DNA of 64,000 nucleotides from Poa pratensis. Lineage: Eukaryota > Streptophyta > Magnoliopsida > Poales > Poaceae. The translations under genes and the position numbers were made by a program. Under the pieces are notes generated by a model that searched no databases, was not told the DNA's origin, and was given only the letters and a program-made list of their open reading frames with translations. Positions 46,372 through 56,547 of this stretch are shown here, piece by piece. Every line of letters starts with the position of its first letter. The first letter of the stretch is position 1. The stretch is from assembly GCA_947311845.1 (NCBI GenBank), contig CAMZMU010000052.1, positions 133,329,169 through 133,393,168 on the forward strand. Reading direction: 5' to 3'.

Positions 46372-46919
46372 GGGTCTTTTATGTCCTTATGCGTAGTATT
46401 TACTTTTCAATATGCTTAGTCTTTCAACATGCTTCTTCTTAATTGCATTACATCTTTATTCTTATTTTCTACATTTTATTATGTCTTTATTATGCTTAGT
46501 ATTTATTTTTCAACATGCTTATTAATTGCATTACGTCTTTATGCTTCTTAATTCGATCATGTCTTTATGCTTAATTGTTTACCATTTCTCAATGCAGGTG
46601 ATTGACCAAGATGAGCCAAGGCAAGGAATCATCGGCCTCCTTGTTGAAGACGTTGCGCCAGAAGAAAGCTACTAAAATAGGAGATGTAGGATGTGTCTGA
46701 GTGTGTTTGTATGAATGTTTGGATGAATTCGAACTATGTTTGTGTCATTTGGAGTTTGTATAAATTCGAATCATGTTTGTGTCATTTGGAGTTTGTATGA
46801 TGGTTTGGATTATATCTATATGATGTTCTGTGATGTTTTAAAATTTGTGTAATTTTAATTGTATTTAAAATGTGCTAGAAACCAGCAGCAACAATTTGCA
46901 GGAATTAAAAAATTATGGT
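46372..46919 (+). other. CACTA 3' region, possible small exon
   Basis: Mostly T-rich sequence with local repeats ('gtcatttggagtttgtat' twice near 46745 and 46780). A pyrimidine tract ending 'tgcag' at about 46597 precedes a short frame starting at 46612 (MSQGKESSASLLKTLRQKKA). This could be a final spliced exon or a remnant of a second CACTA gene; neither is certain. Confidence 0.35.
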
Positions 46920-47301
46920 CACACATACGCCGACGGCAGGGCGAATCGCGGACGCACAGGATGGCGCCACGTCGACACATACGGACCATTTGGTCACCCA
47001 TACGCCGACGGCACTTTTCTCCCAAGCGCCAGGAAGCTGCCACGTATACATCATACGCCGACGGCAAATTCCGTCGGCGTAGGGTGAGCTGACGGAAACG
47101 GCCGTTTGCCGTCTTGTGGGGCCCACACTACGTACGCCGACAGGGTTCATATACGCCGACGGCCGAAATGGTACGCCGACAATCGGAAACGCCGACGGTA
47201 TAGATACACCGACGGCGAGACGCCGACGGTATAGATACACCGACGGCGATAGGTTATACGCCGACGGCTTCCGGCCGTCGGCGTATTGTGCGTTTCCCGT
47301 A
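46920..47301. repeat. CACTA right subterminal repeats and TIR
   Basis: At least seven copies of TACGCCGACGGC or its complement occur between 46924 and 47285, with partial forms ('atacaccgacggcg', twice). The terminal 28 bases (47274-47301) match the left TIR at 24 positions. The final GTG expected of a CACTA end is absent: 'cccgta' is directly followed by target CGG. Confidence 0.87.
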
Positions 47302-47304
47302 CGG

Positions 47305-48734
47305 AGGGCAGACAATGAATGGGGAGGAGGTGGACCCCTTCGCCGTCTTGTTCTCCGTCTTAAGAACATGACCAACCGCCTTATGAGACAAGAAGACCGT
47401 GTCTGCCTCCAACTCATGATGTCTCGCAGGCTCATCTTTTGCTTTGACATAGCGATTAAGTCCGTCTGCTCTTGGACACGAAGCGAGTGTTGTGGTCTAG
47501 ATTAAAGCATGCCTACCTAAACCTTGCCTCGGTGGAGTGCACTATGGCACTCCAGCGTGCCAAGACCTCTTAGTTGCTCGAGGGTGATAACAATATGACA
47601 TTCTTCCATTAGCATGCATCCTTCCGCAAATAGAAGAATGTGATCCACAACCTTCTCATAGACGGTGATGTGGTTTTGAATCATGCGGCTTTGGCCCAGA
47701 CGACATTCTATCACTTATCCTCACTACAGGGGATTGCGGCGCACTGGAAGTTCTCCCTGGACCTTGAGTTTCTAAGCTCCCGGTCATATGACTTAGGTGA
47801 GCTGGCCGCCCTCTTTTCGGAGGAGGAAGTTTTGGAGGCGGTATGTCGGTTGCCAAGGGGCAAGGCCCATGGACCTGATTATTTTACGGCGGAGATCCTC
47901 TACTCTTGTTGGATTATTGTCAAAGTGACTTCATGACTGCCTCAAGCCTGTACTTCGTAGTCGTAGATTCCAGGACCTTAACTAGGCAATGTTGATCCTT
48001 CTATCTAAGTGTCCAGATGCGACGACTCTCAAATATTACCATCCCACCAACCTCATTGATATATTCGCCAAGTTGGTGGCTAAGATGTTGGCCGAGACCT
48101 GTTGTGAGGCTGGTCCGGTTGGTCTAGGAGAACCATTGCACGTTCATGAAGAAAGTTGCATCCATGATAACTTGATGTAGGTACAACAAACCGCGCGCTA
48201 CTTGCACCCGAGAAAGAAACACTAGGCTATGCTCAAGACGAACATCGCACACGTGATCGACTCGGTTTCTGGGGCACTCCTCTTTGAGGTACTGCACCGA
48301 GTAGGGTACGCACAGTTGTTCAAACAAATGTTGGAGATTCTCCTATCGTCGAGCAACACTAGAGTGATGATGAATGAGACTGAAAGGGGCCTTAGGCAGT
48401 GAGACCTGATTTCCCCCATGTTGTTCATGTTGGTGATCGGCACAATCAACATGCTTTTGTGTAGGGCTCGCGAGATCGACCTTCCGAGGCCCCTCTCCCC
48501 TCTGGAGCACGCGGTAAGTTTTTCACCTTACAGAGACGATATTGTCATCTTCTGCCACCCATAAAGGTCAAAGCTACTCGTGATGTGTGACTTGCTTGCA
48601 TTCTTTAATGACAACAAGGATAGGACGGACGGAAGTCCAGAGCCGCCCGCAGGAGCGACACAGGAGAGAGTCACAACTCTTTGCCCCAGAGGGACAAACA
48701 ATCGGTCAGCATTCTTCCAAGTCTTGCTACATGG
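47305..48734 (+). pseudogene. LINE (L1-type) reverse transcriptase, decayed
   Basis: Broken plus-strand frames match grass L1 ORF2. They give PLRRLVLRLKNMTNRL before the RT domain, KNVIHNLLIDGDVV, then the RT core with CRLPRGKAHGPDYFTAE, TLKYYHPTNLIDIFAKLVAK, LISPMLFMLVIGTINMLL and the catalytic-box relative YRDD (48529-48540, normally YADD or FADD). A stop lies at 48400-48402 where GLRQGD is expected. Many frameshifts. The 5' part lies at 19640-19891, beyond the CACTA. The frame is cut at 48734 by a Stowaway MITE. Confidence 0.85.
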
Positions 48735-48736
48735 TA

Positions 48737-48896
48737 CTCTCTCCGTTCCTAAATATAAGATGTTTTATGTGTTACACATGTTGTCTACATGCATATTAAA
48801 GTGAGTGAATCTACACATGGAATATGTCTAGATACACTTGTGTGCATGTATATATGGACAAAAACTAAAACATCTTATATTTGGGAACGGAGGGAG
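48737..48896. mobile_element. Stowaway MITE, 160 bp, inside LINE
   Basis: Ends 'ctctctccgttcctaaatat' and the inverse of 'atatttgggaacggagggag', TA on both sides (48735-48736, 48897-48898). The element is internally palindromic over about 30 bp at each end ('aagatgtttt', 'aaaacatctt'). Confidence 0.95.
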
Positions 48897-48898
48897 TA

Positions 48899-49390
48899 CT
48901 TTTTAAAGGATCGGTAAGAGCAGGTACTTGGAAGCTAAACTAGAAGTCCTCTGGACGGCCTCAGATGATTTTTTTTGTCGGACTTGCGTGGCAAGATAGG
49001 TGCTGGACAGCGGATCACATTGTGAGAAGGGGCCTCCTGCATGCTCCACGATCCGTTCTCTGTGACCAGGCCGAGGAGATCATCAAAACAACTTCTCACG
49101 GGTTGTCGGTTCTCGCGTACTCTATACGGTGCGAAGTGCTTTCCTGATTCTGATCCACCGATGTACCCCGAGACGCCAGTGTGTAAACTAGCTAGCTAGT
49201 GGCTATAACCTATTCGTACCGTCTCCAAATCCGCTCCAAAAGGCAGGCCGTCGCTGGTTATGCTCATGGCTTGTGCAAACGGACATGTGAGCCTGCTCCC
49301 CGCGGGACCTAGTTGTTATGTGCGTTGTGTTTAATCTCGGGTTTGGCCCCATCTTAGCCTTGTACACAATTCGGTTTTCCAAAATTACAT
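48899..49390 (+). pseudogene. LINE C-terminal region (zf-RVT-like) and probable 3' UTR
   Basis: The frame at 48965-49147 gives WQDRCWTADHIVRRGLLHAP and VLCDQAEEIIK, which resembles the zinc-binding reverse-transcriptase tail (zf-RVT) of plant L1 elements. From 49190 to 49390 the sequence ('gggtttggccccatcttagc', 'ttgtacacaattc') looks like a LINE 3' UTR from memory. No clear poly-A end was found. Confidence 0.6.
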
Positions 49391-49488
49391 GCACTGGATG
49401 AAAAAGAAGGGTTCCGCATGGTATGTTAATTCGATGCACACTGTACGTAGACCAGGGATCGATGTTTCCAAGTTCCAGTTGCGACATA

Positions 49489-49648
49489 CTCCCTCCGTTT
49501 TTTAATATAAGATGTTTTAGTTTTTATCCACATTCGCATATGTCAACATGTATTTGGACATGTTTTAATATGTATGTACACTTATTTGAGTGTGCACCTA
49601 ATCAACATGTGATCTATCTAAAACATCTTATATTAAAAAACGGAGGGA
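49489..49648. mobile_element. Stowaway MITE, about 160 bp
   Basis: Ends 'ctccctccgttttttaatat' and the inverse of 'atattaaaaaacggaggga'. TA at 49487-49488 and 49649-49650. The last base or two of the right end are altered ('agggatagta'), so the boundary is uncertain by about 3 bp. Confidence 0.92.
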
Positions 49649-49650
49649 TA

Positions 49651-50073
49651 GTATATATGACGACTAGGCTGTATACATAGGGGGCGTACTGAATATACGT
49701 GGGAAAAGGACCTGCAACCTACCGGCAGAATACAAGATAAAATCGTGGACAGCCTTTCTTTTTCATGATTTGTTCAGGTAGCGACATTAAGGCGTGATGC
49801 GCGAACCGGAATGCAGCTGCGATTTTAAATGTTCCAATCGATCATTAGATTCACTAAATTTATATATGACAGCAGTTGGAGTATACGTTTCAGAAGGCAA
49901 TAGGAGCACGTTAGTTAGTTCTTGTATTTAACATAAGGATACATTGCTTCTATACAGTTACCAGGCTGGGAAACGTCATTGCAAACACTAGGTATTGACA
50001 ATGGATTTGTTCAATCCTTGGCCATTGTCATTTGAAAAACATAATCGGCTATATCACAACGAGTACATCGATA
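49651..50073. other. No recognisable feature
   Basis: About 420 bp with no convincing frame, inverted ends or repeat. Confidence 0.4.
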
Positions 50074-50092
50074 CAACTTTCGGACAATAGTT

Positions 50093-50784
50093 TTTCTTTT
50101 GTGAGAAAACTTCCAATCTATTTGACAACTGTCAAGGCAATACAAAGAATGCAAGAAGTAATAAAAATTACATCGAGATCCGTAAACCACCCAACGACGA
50201 CTACAATCACTGGAACGAGCCGAAGACACGTTGTTGTCATCATTCCTCCCTCACTAGAGCCGGGCAAACCTTGTTATAGTAGTCATTCAGAAAGTCTTGC
50301 TAAGACCCCACAGGACCAGCGCACCAAACAACTAACCGTCACCGATGAAGAGAACCGTAGATCGGAAGGATCCAACTTGTAAACATACGAACACAGACAA
50401 ACAACGACCAGATCCAACCAAATCTGCCGAAAACAAACGTCGACCGAATCCTGCGGGATTCGACGGAGACACACCTCCATACACCCTCCAACAACGTTAG
50501 ATGGACCGCTAGAACGAGGGCTAGGCGGGGAGAACTTTTTCCATCACCGGGATAGGGAGCTGCCGCGTCGCCTTCCTGAATATGACACAAAACTTGATAA
50601 AACACAAGGAATTAAAAACCTAAACACATAGCCTTGCCGCCGAGGCGCCGACAGGGACCATGATCCACCGCACCTCCATGGCCTAAAGCCACGGGAGACG
50701 AGGCAAGATCGCTGGCGGCGCTAGCGAAAGACAGGAGACCCAATCGCCTTTTCACGAGAGAAACGTGCGAAGGGGTACGCACAC
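50093..50784 (-). mobile_element. Poly-A retroposon with 18-bp target duplication
   Basis: The element is flanked by 'caactttcggacaatagtt' (50074-50092) and 'caacttcggacaatagtt' (50785-50802), which differ by one base. On the minus strand it ends in an A-rich tail ('aaaagaaaaa', 50093-50102) next to the first repeat. A long imperfect direct repeat plus a terminal poly-A is the mark of LINE-machinery insertion. No reverse transcriptase is present, so it is a truncated LINE or a non-autonomous derivative. The sequence resembles a common Triticeae dispersed repeat from memory. Frames on either strand are not convincing proteins. Confidence 0.75.
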
Positions 50785-50802
50785 CAACTTCGGACAATAG
50801 TT

Positions 50803-51035
50803 GACATGAGCTCTTCCTTCGTGAGGATGTAGATTACTCTCCTCTACGGTAACCCAAGCCTTTAAGGCCTATTTCATTTGCTGGATTCTATAAATACAAA
50901 AGCATAAGAAAACACAAGATTGCAATGTCATGCCCGTTCGAATTTTCAGGTTCTGTTTGTTTAATTGCAAAACAGAAAAAACAAAGTATTTTTTCGGAAG
51001 ATTTGAGTGGATACATAATTTCGTACCAAAAATAG
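50803..51035. other. No recognisable feature
   Basis: Short interval between the retroposon and the next MITE. Nothing recognised. Confidence 0.4.
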
Positions 51036-51037
51036 TA

Positions 51038-51131
51038 CTCCCTCCAAACCGGAATAAATGTCGCAGCGTGTACGTGAGTTTTATACTACGGCAGTATGTT
51101 TTCCACGACACTTATTCCGGATCGGAGGTGG
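51038..51131. mobile_element. Stowaway MITE, 94 bp
   Basis: Ends 'ctccctccaaaccggaataa' and the inverse of 'ttattccggatcggaggtgg', with 'atgtcg' against 'cgacac' inside. TA at 51036-51037 and 51132-51133. Confidence 0.92.
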
Positions 51132-51133
51132 TA

Positions 51134-51755
51134 GAAAAGAACCCTAGAAACATTCCAACGCTATGACCCTACGAACCAAGCAAGCAAAATAGGAAAATTC
51201 ATAAAGATTCAGTCCTCCAAAATTCAATGATAATCTTGTGAATCAAAGAAACCCCACGTGTATATTCTAGGGTGCGCGGATGTCCAATCTAGAATTGAAG
51301 AATCATAGAGAGGTGAGAGGTATATGTTACTTTCCTTCATCCATACATAATGATATGATTGGTTACACGTCGATCGCGTGCTGTTGAAGCTTAGCACATG
51401 AGAAGAAATCAATGACTAAAAAAAGCATATCAACATAGGGAGCACCTTCGTACTCAAAGCCAGAACAGTGTATTGGGCAGACGGATGCAATGCAAAGCAT
51501 ATAGGACACATTGCCAGCCCGTCTCAATCGCTCAATCTTTATTGTGATCACTGATATACTTTTCGCTAAGCGCGGACGGCACACCTGAGGCCATACATTT
51601 TTTCAACAAATTTCTTGATTAGCACAGGTACTGCCGGGTGGTTAGTCGTCCTGATCGCCGTGAGCCCGCGGTTGGGCTGCACCCATCCGGCAGCAGTGGC
51701 TTCTGAAATAGTGAAATGGCAAAACTGTCCACGTACAGAGACTCGGAGAGAGAAT
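51134..51755. other. 3' flank of RING-H2 gene, no separate gene
   Basis: About 620 bp downstream of the minus-strand RING-H2 gene. It should contain its 3' UTR. No AATAAA-type signal stood out and no other gene was recognised. Confidence 0.4.
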
Positions 51756-52295
51756 CTAGCTCGTTAGCCGCCGCACCCTGGCAAGCAGCCCCTCTTGGTG
51801 ACGCGGCAGCAAGTTGGACCGGCACAGCGGGCACGTCACCTCGCCGATGTCGATCCAGCGGTCGATGCAGCCCCGGTGGAAGGCGTGGGCGCAGTTGCCA
51901 AGCCGCCTCACCTCGTCCGTCAGCTCCAGCCGCTCCAGGCACACCCTGCACGTGCTCGCCTGCTGCTCGCCGTGGCCGCCGTCGTCGTCGTCGTGGAGAC
52001 CCGGCAGTGTACTCTTTGAAGTCGACATGAACTGGGACCGCTCCGCCAGGTGCACGACGAACTGGACCGGAGGCAGCCGCTGCTTCACCGTCTCGGGAGG
52101 GAGGTCGTCCCGGGTGGGACGACGGCGCCGGCCGTTGATGAGCGGCGCGTGGTCCTCCGGGGTGTAGGGGAACTCGTAGAGGCCGAGGAGGCAGAGCACC
52201 AGCACCACGGCCAGCGCGGTGGCGTGGAAGAACTTGAACACGGCGGCCACGGGCCGGGGCACCGCGTTGCAGTAGCACACCAGCGGGAAGGTCAT
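51756..52295 (-). CDS. RING-H2 zinc finger protein, BRH1/XERICO-like E3 ligase
   Basis: A 179-residue intronless protein. The N-terminus (MTFPLVCYCNAVPRP) and hydrophobic segment at about residues 26-40 (ALAVVLVLCLLGLY) suggest a membrane anchor. A basic stretch (residues 56-60) and an acidic/Gly linker (101-110) follow. The RING-H2 ligands are Cys116, Cys119, Cys135, His137, His140, Cys143, Cys155 and Cys158, a complete C3H2C3 set. Proteins of this small family act as E3 ubiquitin ligases, and several respond to brassinosteroid or abscisic acid; the specific substrate here is unknown. The start at 52295 is preferred because MTFPLVCYC matches the family N-terminus. GC-rich codon use is unlike the surrounding transposons and normal for grass genes. 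The larger frame 51619-52443 on the same strand is a shadow. No frame defects seen. Confidence 0.9.
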   Translation of the reverse strand: MTFPLVCYCNAVPRPVAAVFKFFHATALAVVLVLCLLGLYEFPYTPEDHAPLINGRRRRPTRDDLPPETVKQRLPPVQFVVHLAERSQFMSTSKSTLPGLHDDDDGGHGEQQASTCRVCLERLELTDEVRRLGNCAHAFHRGCIDRWIDIGEVTCPLCRSNLLPRHQEGLLARVRRLTS

Positions 52296-53351
52296 CGCGG
52301 CCGGCGAGAGGGACAGTCGTCGGCCGGAGCGCGGTAGGCAGGCGACCAGGTGGACACGGCACGAGCACGCCGGCCGTGCGTGGTGCGCGTGTCTCGGATT
52401 CTGAGGGCAGAACGCGCGAGGATGATCTATTTGGTACGCTCACGAAAAGACTGAAGAGGGAAAGCGGCTGGTTTTATCGTGTCCAGGCCCAGGACGAAAA
52501 GGTTGGCAGCCGTTGCGGCGTGGCTGTCGCGCGCGACGCCGTCGCGGCCACGGTGCAGCTCGCCGTACCGATCAGTCGACGTGGTGCGGGGTCACCGTGA
52601 CTCCTCTCTCCCTCGATCGCACGCGAAACGCGATTGGAACGTGCATGCATAGGCCGACGTACGGTCATGGAAAACCGGTGCATCACACGGCGGCTAGAAC
52701 GCCTTCATGTTTCCGGTTGGGACTTCGTCGTCGAGAATTAAACCGCTCTCAGTGCCTTCACAAGTTTAGCATGATCAGGGTCTTGGCATGCGTGCGCGCG
52801 ATGTCACTTGAGCTAGTAGTTCGAGTTTGGCGGCCGGCCGGCAACGTTGACATGCATGTATAACTCGGCCATATGCTAGGGCAAAGCCGAATATATGTAA
52901 GAATGTAAGCTCGGAGATTTCAGGGAAATAAACCATTGACCGGTCCATGCACAAGCTACTATAACGATTGAAAGGGAGAGCTTTAAATTACATAAAAAGG
53001 AGGAAAATAATTGTGTGAGAATTGAGATAGTGGCATGCATCTTTCTTTTTCGCGGAAGCCCGTGTCATCTATTACAAATCACAATAGATTAATGTTGCAT
53101 AGGCTTTCCTAGTTGCTGGCAAGATAAGCACAAAAGTAGTGCTCCTACATACTGTGTAGCTGAGGATTGAGTTGTACTTGATTGTTTTTTGTACAGGAAA
53201 TGGGAGTTGTTTTTTTTTTTGACGAAAACAGCGAGCGCTGCTTCTTTTCCATTAAGAGAAGCCGAAACAAACGCCGGGAAGTACCAAGTTACAGATAAAG
53301 AATAGAATGAATGAATAACTGAGGTCAAAAGCTATGAAAGTAAGCTAAGTA
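52296..53351. other. Promoter side of RING-H2 gene and intergenic sequence
   Basis: 52296-52620 is GC-rich and upstream of the minus-strand RING-H2 gene, so it should hold its 5' UTR and promoter; I could not place a TATA box with confidence. 53207-53219 is a run of T next to 'gacgaaaacagcgagcgctg', resembling from memory the poly-A end of a minus-strand retroposon. No flanking duplication was found. The rest shows nothing recognisable. Confidence 0.4.
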
Positions 53352-56234
53352 TCTATTATATAATTAAAACATAAGACAATCAACGGTGGAGATTAGCTAG
53401 ACATAACCAAGTAACAAACAACGGCCAAGATTTTCTTTTCGTAACATCAGGCCGGTGTCAATTTTCATACGTGCATATACTGTGTCCATGTCCCCCACGT
53501 CTCCCTCTTCAAATCGCAAACGGAAAGAACACCCATGTACGTCAATAAATCGTCCAAATTAATCGATCGGTATATATCTACCGACAAAAGAGACTGTTTA
53601 CGAGGGTAAAGTGTTTCTCTTAAACTGCAAACCTGCCATCACGCCAAATTCCGGAGCGAGCTGCCTCCGATCGTCCACAGCATCGTTAATCTGAACGTGG
53701 ATGAATTCAACTGCTCCAGGTTCGTGGATTTCACATTGCGTCATCTGCTGCCGTCCATGATGACGATCAGAAGGATCAATGTTACCGGCCATGATCGTCA
53801 TCATGACGATCAGCAGATCATGCATGACATGGCGGCAGCGTCAGGGTTCTAGCCATGAGATCGTGCTAACAGAAGGCGTCGCTCAGGCATATAGGTATGG
53901 GCTGATTGATCCTTTTAGAGGGCGGCGTTCAGGCAGGAGATTACGTCGATCCACGTACATCGCTTGACTCCGGCAGCCATGTCAAGCCAAGAAGTAGCTG
54001 AGTCGCGTACATATTATGGGCATATGCATAAGCACGGAGGGGAGTTTGCTGGAAAAAGGCGCGGCCGGCCAGTGTGTCTTCCTATCTTGCCGGCAAAGCC
54101 GTTGGGTTTGAACTCTGACAGGAGATGAAATCTGTCTCCTCCATCGCTCTTCTCTTCATCTTTCAGGTTTGGGCGTCGGGTAATTCCGCTGAGATGAGTC
54201 GCAAGGGATCATCGCTTGAGCGCCAACTTTTCCTCTCGGTCCATGCATCTCAGGCCTTCATCGTCCTCTGTACAGCTTTAAGAACCACCAGTGCAGGTAG
54301 CCTGTTAATTTCGAGATCACCACTGAATTTTCCTTGGACACATCGTGTTACATCTTTCAGATTGGACAACGTGATTTCTCATGTTTGTTAGACTGCATTC
54401 TCTTTTTTCTGTATTCAACCCCGCACATGATATCTGTAGTGATGGCATTGCTGATCAGCTTCCATCCTTACCTCTTTCTATGCAGGTGAAACATTGACTG
54501 CTTCCTGATGTCATTGAGAAAATTTACCACTAAGCAAGGAAAAGACTGGAAGCGAATCAATTGGATTGGTTAGTATCTCTGTAATCTGCATGGGCATTTT
54601 ACTATTTTATTTTCAGGTTTTCAGTTAAGTTCAAGTGTGTCGATCTAGGGAGAGTTAATTGATCTTCTGATTACATTATGAGTACATACAAGAGATTAGC
54701 AAACTTCTCTTATTTTTGACAGATTAAATTTAACTAAATTGGTTGTTCGGTAAAAGCATGGACATCTATGCTATAAAAAGACTATATATAGATGATTCTG
54801 GCCTACAGGTTAAACGCTCGAATCCATTGCTGATCATTTATGTTTCTCGGAGATAAGGAAGTTAAGGCTCGAATCTGGCCTACAGGTTAAAGGTTCCTCC
54901 GATTACATCTATCTGTTCCTGTTAAATTATGTTTTAGCATTAACGAATTTGCAAAACATACTGTTACATAACTCTGAATTTTGGGTCCTCAAATCTTAAC
55001 TTTTTAAGTTATAAACAGTTTAATGTTTAGCATTTAGCTAGGAAGCTTCTTTGGTTAACAAAATCAGAGGCCGAGTCTGATTTAAATTAGATGGCTGAAG
55101 GAAAAATTGCCACTACATGTCTTTTCCGTAAGTTGTTTTTAGAGGTCATTTTAGTTGCTTCTCAGAGAATTTCTCTCTCTCTCTCCAAGTGCAACGCGCT
55201 CGAAAGAATGCATTCTATTTGCTCTCCTTGCAGAATAAGCGTTCTGCATACATTTCTTGCCAGCTGCTGCATATATCGCGTGAAAAAGAAATCAATTCAG
55301 GATTTAGGCAAAGGCAATGAATAGTTGGATTTATATATGCTTAACATTCTGTTATGTGCCAATATGTATTCATTGCTCATATATATTAACATGCATCGGT
55401 AGGGCAATATACAAAACAGGTCAAAACAATTAGGACATATATGTTTCAACTTTGAAGGAACAAATGATGGTTGATCATTGGTGGGGTTCATGGAGGGTTA
55501 GAAGTAGCACAAAAGTGGCAAACAATAATTAATCAAAGAGAACATGTGTTTCTAAGACCACTCACAAGAGGTACACGTGAAAACCTGTAAATTTGGTATC
55601 CATAATGCATAGATGAGTCTAACCTAGCTATTTTATGAGAAATGAGGAAGTAATTTTTGGTTGCACAAAAAAAGTAGTAAGCAACATACCGTGTTAAGTT
55701 TTCTATTAGGTCACTTCAATATCTTATCCAGTCGATGCCAAGCATTGAGCCTTGGAAGAATGAACACGCTATATAATGTGTCAGAGATGGAAGAGAAAAC
55801 ACTGAGATATTACGACTCTACTATAGCTGATGTCCCTGATGTATCCAGGTTAATGTATCCAGCTGGTACATAATCAATATATTTGTTAATATTGCATGAC
55901 ATCGATAAATCACTCCACCAGCACCGAGACACAATTGATTGCTGGAATTTGAAACATAAAAAATAAGGGTATGGCCAACTTCTGCATAAGAAAACTTGGA
56001 AGTCTAAACAATTATTCGAGTTTTGCATTATAACATGTACAGATGCCATACACCGTAGATTGGAATGTGGAAGCAATTGGCGGCTCAGTAAACCCAGTAT
56101 ACAAATACAATCTTTTGTTTTAGTCAATTTTAAATTGTTTTCTGATATAGTATCTAGAATAAAACGATACATTTGATATGAATATTTGAGTTACATTAAT
56201 GATAGCCGCGCAATTGCGCGGGCCACCCAGCTAG
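53352..56234 (+). mobile_element. Helitron H1 (2.88 kb)
   Basis: The 5' end is TCTATTATATAATTAAAACA after a host A (53351). The 3' end is the palindrome CCGCGCAATTGCGCGG (56206-56221), then nine bases, CTAG (56231-56234) and a host T (56235). TC start, CTAG end, a GC-rich hairpin about 10 nt before it, and insertion between A and T are the defining Helitron signs. No Rep/helicase was found, so it is non-autonomous. The interior has several short frames and possible splice signals but no protein I recognise, plus a TC run near 55179. A small inverted pair lies at about 53741-53815. Confidence 0.72.
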
Positions 56235-56547
56235 TGTATGCTGAAAAGAGCCGAAAAAGGAGGCCCTTCTCAGAGTGCGGCAAGGGAGTGGTTCGAAATA
56301 GATTCGTGCAAGTTCATGTACACGTACGTGGACGTGCATCCGTAGTTAGGAGAGAAGTCGGGACGATCGCTACGTCGAGCCAGACCAATAAATTCAGCAG
56401 ATATACAGATGTGAACAAAACGGTTCTTAGTAGTATTCCCTAGACGTGCTCATCATGCATAAAGTTTACATGATGTGCACGCGTTTAGTTAATGTTCTAA
56501 GAGGATCTGAGGTACCCTTCGAATATCCCGTTTCACTTTTTTTGTAA
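56235..56547. other. Spacer between two Helitron 3' ends
   Basis: 313 bp of non-transposon-looking sequence with no supported gene. It separates the convergent ends of H1 and H2. Confidence 0.5.

Larger units (their letters stand above)
19892..47301 (+). mobile_element. CACTA (En/Spm) DNA transposon carrying a nested insertion
   Basis: The left end is CACTACAGGAATGGCACAAG. The reverse complement of the right end begins TACGGGAAACGCACAATACG; the first 28 alignable bases agree at 24 positions, but the terminal CAC is missing at the right. CGG flanks both sides (19889-19891, 47302-47304), the 3-bp duplication expected of CACTA elements. The order is TIR, subterminal motif cluster, 350-bp satellite array, GC-rich leader, hairpin, TNP2-type transposase, second motif cluster, TIR. 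Without RLG-A copy 2 (18.26 kb plus 5 bp) the element is about 9.15 kb. The transposase is broken, so it cannot act by itself. Confidence 0.92.

Noticed and set aside
51619..52443. 274-aa minus-strand frame overlapping the RING-H2 gene, and plus-strand frames 51716-52337
   Set aside because: They are GC-rich shadow frames without domains; the 179-aa frame carries the full RING-H2 ligand set.
53207..53290. Poly-T next to 'gacgaaaacagcgagcgctg' as a second retroposon
   Set aside because: No target duplication or second boundary was found before Helitron H1 begins, so it is only noted in the interval description.
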